A stretch of 64,000 bases of DNA, from positions 1 through 64,000 of the forward strand of contig JAVKMO010000030.1 in assembly GCA_031539345.1 (NCBI GenBank), in the 5' to 3' direction. The position numbers were made by a program, and so were the translations under genes. The first letter of the stretch is position 1. Every line of letters begins with the position of its first letter. Positions 60,626-64,000 of this stretch are shown here, piece by piece. The notes below the pieces were generated by a model. That model had not been told where the DNA came from. It saw nothing but the letters and a program-made list of their open reading frames with translations, and ran no database searches. The DNA is from JAVKMO01 sp031539345. Lineage in GTDB: Bacteria > Bacteroidota > Bacteroidia > Chitinophagales > Chitinophagaceae.

Positions 60626-62755
60626 ATGAAGTTTTTATTTGTTTCCTTCTGTTTGTGCTTTTTCCTTCACAATTCTACACAAGCTCAGTTCGATAATTCG
60701 TCTTCTAACTTTGGAGCGATGGGTGGTATGGCGAGCAATTTTGCAAGCGGTATGAGTAGTTCTAATGCACAAAAAAAAGATAGCATGCAAGCACGCAGTT
60801 ATATCACAGACAGTGTGAAAGTCAGCTATTTTCTATTAGGAGGGCAAGAACGATTTGCTCTTGACACAAACATTGGCAACATTTCCAACAGACTTAACTT
60901 GCCGAAACATAGTGTGCCGATTTGCAATGATGGCGGTGCGGTATTAAATTATTTGTACAAGCCTTCAGCATCATTCGGATGGAATAAAGGCAGTGATTTA
61001 TTTGATAGCTTATTATTTACAGAAAAAAATATCAAAATTTATCGTAGCACTTTTCCCTATTCTAAATTAGGTTATGTATTTGGATCAAACGAAATGCAAG
61101 GATTAAATTTCTTATACGCACAAAATATCAATAGCCAATTGAACTTTGGTGGAGAATTCAAAAGTTTTTCCTCTCCTGGTTTTTTCAAATCTCAAAACAC
61201 ATTCAACTATTCGTATTATTTATATACGCAATTTGAGAGCATCAACAAAACGTATCAAATAACTGCTGCCTTAATCAACAACCAAGCTCAAGCCTCTATC
61301 AATGGGGGAGTGCGTATTCCTGACATCATTAGAAATTCAAACGAAGCAGTTTTTTTTGACCGTGAAAATGTTCCTGTTTATTTTAATAATAGCAAAACAT
61401 TCACAACAAATATTTACAATAATCAACTTGATGTTGGTAATCAATTCAGGCAAAGAACAATTTATGTAACACAATTATTGCGTTTTGGAAAATTGAAGCC
61501 ATTAAAGATTATAGAAAAAAAAGACACCTTTTTGCACTCCTATAAAATACCAAAAGTAACGATTGCTTACACGTTTAAAAATGATGTCATCAACACGCTT
61601 TATATTCACAACACGTTGAGTCAAGACTCTGCATATTATCAAGATTTTATGCCGATTTTAAAATATCAACTGAATACCTACCGACTGACGAAACTGTCGT
61701 TACAAGAAGGATGGAATAATTTTACGAATCAGCTTACATTGACATTTTACCCTGATTTAAAAAAGAAGAATACCGAGAATTTTATTTCCTCTTCAATAGC
61801 CTTGATCAAAAACAGCAAAAGTGGATCGGGTAATTTAGGCGATAGTATAGAAAAAATTACCAGTGAATACAACCTGCACGTTGATGCAAAATGGCAATAT
61901 CAATTAGACAATCATTGGAATGTTTCAACACAATTTGATTGGTATCAATTCGGCATTTCAGGTCAGCCTATTCACCCATCTTCTGAAACGAACACATCTG
62001 TTATTGCCTTTTTGAAGGGGATTTTCACAAAACATAACTATAGCCTAAAACTATTCTATACAAAAAATAATCAAGGTTTTTTTACTTCAACAAATAGCAT
62101 TTTTTATATCGACACGACATTACGCACCTTTGCACCAGAACAAAAAATTCATGCGTCTGCATCGATATCATTATTTAAAAAATGGCACGTGAATGCACAA
62201 ACAACCTTCATTAACAATGTTGTTTATTACACTAATTATGAAACGCCAAGTATTTACAAAAATTGGTTGAGCATTACGCAATTGTCGCTACAAAAAGAAT
62301 TTCACTTGGGCAAATATTTTCACTGGACAAGCGAATTTTACTATCAACCGAATTACTTTATTAATGCAACACAAAAAATAGGGGATTTTTTGCCTTATCC
62401 AGAATTTTGGACTTATCAACGTTTTGCATTCACAAAAAAATTATACGGAAAATCTACATTCAGCATCGGCATTATTCTCAAATATAACAGCCCTTATTAT
62501 GCCCCTAACTTTTCGCCTGCGATTGGAAAAACAGTCATTCAAAAAGACACTATCGTTACAAATTATCCTATTGTAAACGCCTTTATTACGCTCAAAATTA
62601 GAGGGTTTCATTTGTATTGGGAGATGGAAAATATCAATACGGTAACCTTTAAAAATAACGCATTAAATTACGTTCGCAACAATTTTGCTACGCCATTTTA
62701 TCCTACAAACGAGTTAAATTACAAAGTTGGTATTTATTGGGACTTGGTCAATTAA
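60626..62755 (+). CDS. Porin_10-like outer-membrane beta-barrel protein
   Basis: A 709-residue exported protein from the ATG at 60626 (the longer frame starts with a TTG at 60611). Its signal peptide (FLFVSFCLCFFLHNSTQA) is clear. The mature part has a low-complexity start (SSNFGAMGGMASNFASGM), then the region YSKLGYVFGSNEMQGLNFLYAQNI and SSPGFFKSQNTFNYSYYLYTQ, matching the putative porin family of Bacteroidota. Many alternating aromatic strands continue to the end (GIYWDLVN). It is likely a barrel with unknown cargo. It is divergent from hisF. Confidence 0.85.
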   Translation: MKFLFVSFCLCFFLHNSTQAQFDNSSSNFGAMGGMASNFASGMSSSNAQKKDSMQARSYITDSVKVSYFLLGGQERFALDTNIGNISNRLNLPKHSVPICNDGGAVLNYLYKPSASFGWNKGSDLFDSLLFTEKNIKIYRSTFPYSKLGYVFGSNEMQGLNFLYAQNINSQLNFGGEFKSFSSPGFFKSQNTFNYSYYLYTQFESINKTYQITAALINNQAQASINGGVRIPDIIRNSNEAVFFDRENVPVYFNNSKTFTTNIYNNQLDVGNQFRQRTIYVTQLLRFGKLKPLKIIEKKDTFLHSYKIPKVTIAYTFKNDVINTLYIHNTLSQDSAYYQDFMPILKYQLNTYRLTKLSLQEGWNNFTNQLTLTFYPDLKKKNTENFISSSIALIKNSKSGSGNLGDSIEKITSEYNLHVDAKWQYQLDNHWNVSTQFDWYQFGISGQPIHPSSETNTSVIAFLKGIFTKHNYSLKLFYTKNNQGFFTSTNSIFYIDTTLRTFAPEQKIHASASISLFKKWHVNAQTTFINNVVYYTNYETPSIYKNWLSITQLSLQKEFHLGKYFHWTSEFYYQPNYFINATQKIGDFLPYPEFWTYQRFAFTKKLYGKSTFSIGIILKYNSPYYAPNFSPAIGKTVIQKDTIVTNYPIVNAFITLKIRGFHLYWEMENINTVTFKNNALNYVRNNFATPFYPTNELNYKVGIYWDLVN

Positions 62756-62798
62756 ACCAATTTTATAATTGACCTTGATGCCACCATAAAAATACTTT

Positions 62799-63614
62799 TT
62801 ACTCTTTGATACTATCTATAACAGCTTGTGAAACGCCAACAAAACTAAATCCGCCATCGTGAAATAAGTTTTGCATCGTTACCATTTTTGTATAATCAGA
62901 AAAAAGTGTTACGCAATAATTAGCACATTGTTGTGCATCAGCATTGCCAAGCGGACTCATTCTTTCTGCATAAGTAACAAAACCGTCAAAACCCTTTACG
63001 CCACTTCCTGCTGTTGTTCTTGTTGGGGATTGAGAAATTGTATTGATACGCACTTTGTTTTTTACCCCGTAATGATACCCAAAACTGCGTGCGATAGATT
63101 CTAACAAGGCTTTGGCATCTGCCATTTCATTATAGTCAGGAAAAACTCGTTGTGCCGCAATATAGGTGAGTGCGACAACACTTCCCCATTCTTTTATTGC
63201 GTCTAGTTTCATTGCTGCTTGCAATACGCGATGCAAAGACATGGCAGAAATATCAAACGTTTTATGTTGATGTTCGTAATTCAGATCAGTGTAGTGATTA
63301 CCTTTTCTAATATTTAAACTCATGCCGATAGAATGTAAAATGAAGTCTATTTTTCCTCCAAAATGCTTCATTGATTCGGTCAATAATTTATCGATATCTT
63401 CTGTACTTGTAACGTCAGCTCCTATCACAGGGGCGTTTCCACAAGCGGCTGCAAGTTTGTTAATTTCTCCCATTCTTAACGCAATGGGTGCATTTGTAAG
63501 CACCAATTGAGCACCTTCTGCATAACATTGTAGAGCGGTTTTCCATGCAATAGATTTTTCATCTAATGCACCAAAAATAATTCCTTTTTTACCTGATAAT
63601 AAATTGTTTGCCAT
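62799..63614 (-). CDS. fabI: Enoyl-acyl-carrier-protein reductase (FabI-type)
   Basis: NADH-dependent last step of each fatty-acid elongation cycle. The SDR N-terminus KKGIIFGALDEKSIAWKTAL has the FabI cofactor loop, and the Y-x6-K catalytic pair lies in YNEMADAKALLES. The RINTISQSPTRTTAGSG segment follows. The 271 residues match FabI (about 260-270). It is preceded upstream by a terminator and the DUF4295 gene. Confidence 0.95.
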   Translation of the reverse strand: MANNLLSGKKGIIFGALDEKSIAWKTALQCYAEGAQLVLTNAPIALRMGEINKLAAACGNAPVIGADVTSTEDIDKLLTESMKHFGGKIDFILHSIGMSLNIRKGNHYTDLNYEHQHKTFDISAMSLHRVLQAAMKLDAIKEWGSVVALTYIAAQRVFPDYNEMADAKALLESIARSFGYHYGVKNKVRINTISQSPTRTTAGSGVKGFDGFVTYAERMSPLGNADAQQCANYCVTLFSDYTKMVTMQNLFHDGGFSFVGVSQAVIDSIKE

Positions 63615-63661
63615 AGTCTTTGAATGCTATTTTAAAGGTGAATAAAACAAGGTTTCAAACT

Positions 63662-63700
63662 AAAATAAAAAAACTCCCTTAAATACAATTAGGGGAGTTT
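63662..63700 (-). terminator. Intrinsic terminator between the DUF4295 gene and fabI
   Basis: On the minus strand an 8-bp stem (AAACTCCC at 63671-63678 pairing with GGGAGTTT at 63693-63700), extended by a G-T and an A-T pair, is followed by a T7-rich run (TTTTTTTATTTT). It lies 35 bases after the DUF4295 gene and should stop its transcript before fabI. Confidence 0.85.
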
Positions 63701-63734
63701 AATTTTATCATCAATTGAGAAACTAATAGAAGAA

Positions 63735-63908
63735 TTATTTTTTTTCTAACAGTTCTTTGATTTTGTCTTTATGAATAATGCTATCCTTAAAACTGTAAGA
63801 ATCTGACGCAGGGTTTTTTATTGCACGAATTACACGTGTATAATTTTTTGCTTCAGCAGCAGCTTTTTGGTCTTTCGTTTTAATCGCAGTTTTTGCTTGT
63901 TTAGCCAT
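63735..63908 (-). CDS. DUF4295 family small protein
   Basis: A 57-residue basic protein, starting MAKQAKTAIK and ending KIKELLEKK. The central stretch VIRAIKNPASDSYSFKDSII matches the conserved part of DUF4295 (K-x-P-x-S/T-G/D-x-Y-x-F). In many Bacteroidota this gene follows rpmB and rpmG, the ribosomal proteins L28 and L33; here the upstream genes lie beyond the right edge. Its basic, ribosomal-protein-like character suggests a ribosome-associated role, though none is proven. A terminator follows it. Confidence 0.85.
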   Translation of the reverse strand: MAKQAKTAIKTKDQKAAAEAKNYTRVIRAIKNPASDSYSFKDSIIHKDKIKELLEKK

Positions 63909-64000
63909 AACGGGGGATTTATTTTATTTCTTTATGTAAAGTTACTTTTTTTAAAATTGGATTGAATTTTTTTAATTCAATTCTTTCTGGAGTGTTTTTT

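Noticed and set aside
1..64000. CRISPR array, prophage, insertion sequence or defence island
   Set aside because: No regularly spaced short repeats, no integrase or transposase frame, and no known defence genes were seen on either strand.

Overview
The window comes from an AT-rich member of the Bacteroidota, probably of the Chitinophagales/Sphingobacteriales type. The evidence is a SusC/SusD pair, DUF2480 and DUF4295 proteins, a Porin_10-like protein, Lgt and NusA of the Bacteroidota kind, few Shine-Dalgarno sites, and -33/-7 (TTG...TAnnTTTG) promoter candidates. The genus cannot be read from the sequence. Most of the window is chromosomal housekeeping. I see no prophage, insertion sequence, CRISPR array or obvious defence island.

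Layout. 1-2.3 kb: the start of a secreted repeat protein that runs off the left edge, galT, and a small patch of gene fragments. 2.3-9.1 kb: a SUS-like operon on the minus strand (susC-like, susD-like, then an IPT/TIG surface lipoprotein) closed by a good terminator, with no enzyme of its own. 9.6-12.3 kb: a plus-strand envelope-glycan trio (GT87-like membrane glycosyltransferase, GT2, polysaccharide deacetylase). 12.4-21.5 kb: minus-strand genes for a lipoprotein, DoxX, aspS, a sugar epimerase, tRNA-Ser(GGA), lgt, folA, an EnvC-like murein hydrolase activator and an MFS transporter. 21.7-31.1 kb: ribF, recN, then an alpha-glucan operon glgB-GH57(DUF3536)-GH31.

31.2-46.5 kb: ilvB, a DUF502 protein with TamB, ilvC, a LolA-like protein, trxA, DUF2480, rlmH, suhB, ilvD, and nusA-rimP. 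The branched-chain amino-acid genes are scattered, and ilvD lies where infB usually follows nusA. An intrinsic-terminator-like hairpin stands just before rimP, inside a 30-codon leader frame that ends in an ATGA overlap with rimP.

46.7-53.7 kb: a nine-gene light/carotenoid operon: MarR-type regulator, crtI, crtB, a conserved gene of unknown function, an SRPBCC protein, crtZ, a lycopene cyclase of the CrtYc/d type, a photolyase and idi. With GGPP made elsewhere it would give zeaxanthin. It combines pigment, photorepair and isoprenoid supply under one candidate promoter with a palindrome next to it. 53.8-64 kb: a short GC-rich block that may be a dispersed repeat, an aldo/keto reductase, an M28-fold protein that appears to have lost every metal ligand, rodA, a metallo-beta-lactamase-fold hydrolase, hisF, a Porin_10-like protein, fabI and a 57-residue DUF4295 protein.

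No single wholly new system stands out. The best leads are the M28 pseudopeptidase beside rodA, the rimP leader hairpin, the unknown gene inside the carotenoid operon, and the GC-rich repeat block. All functions are from reading the translations; no database search was run.
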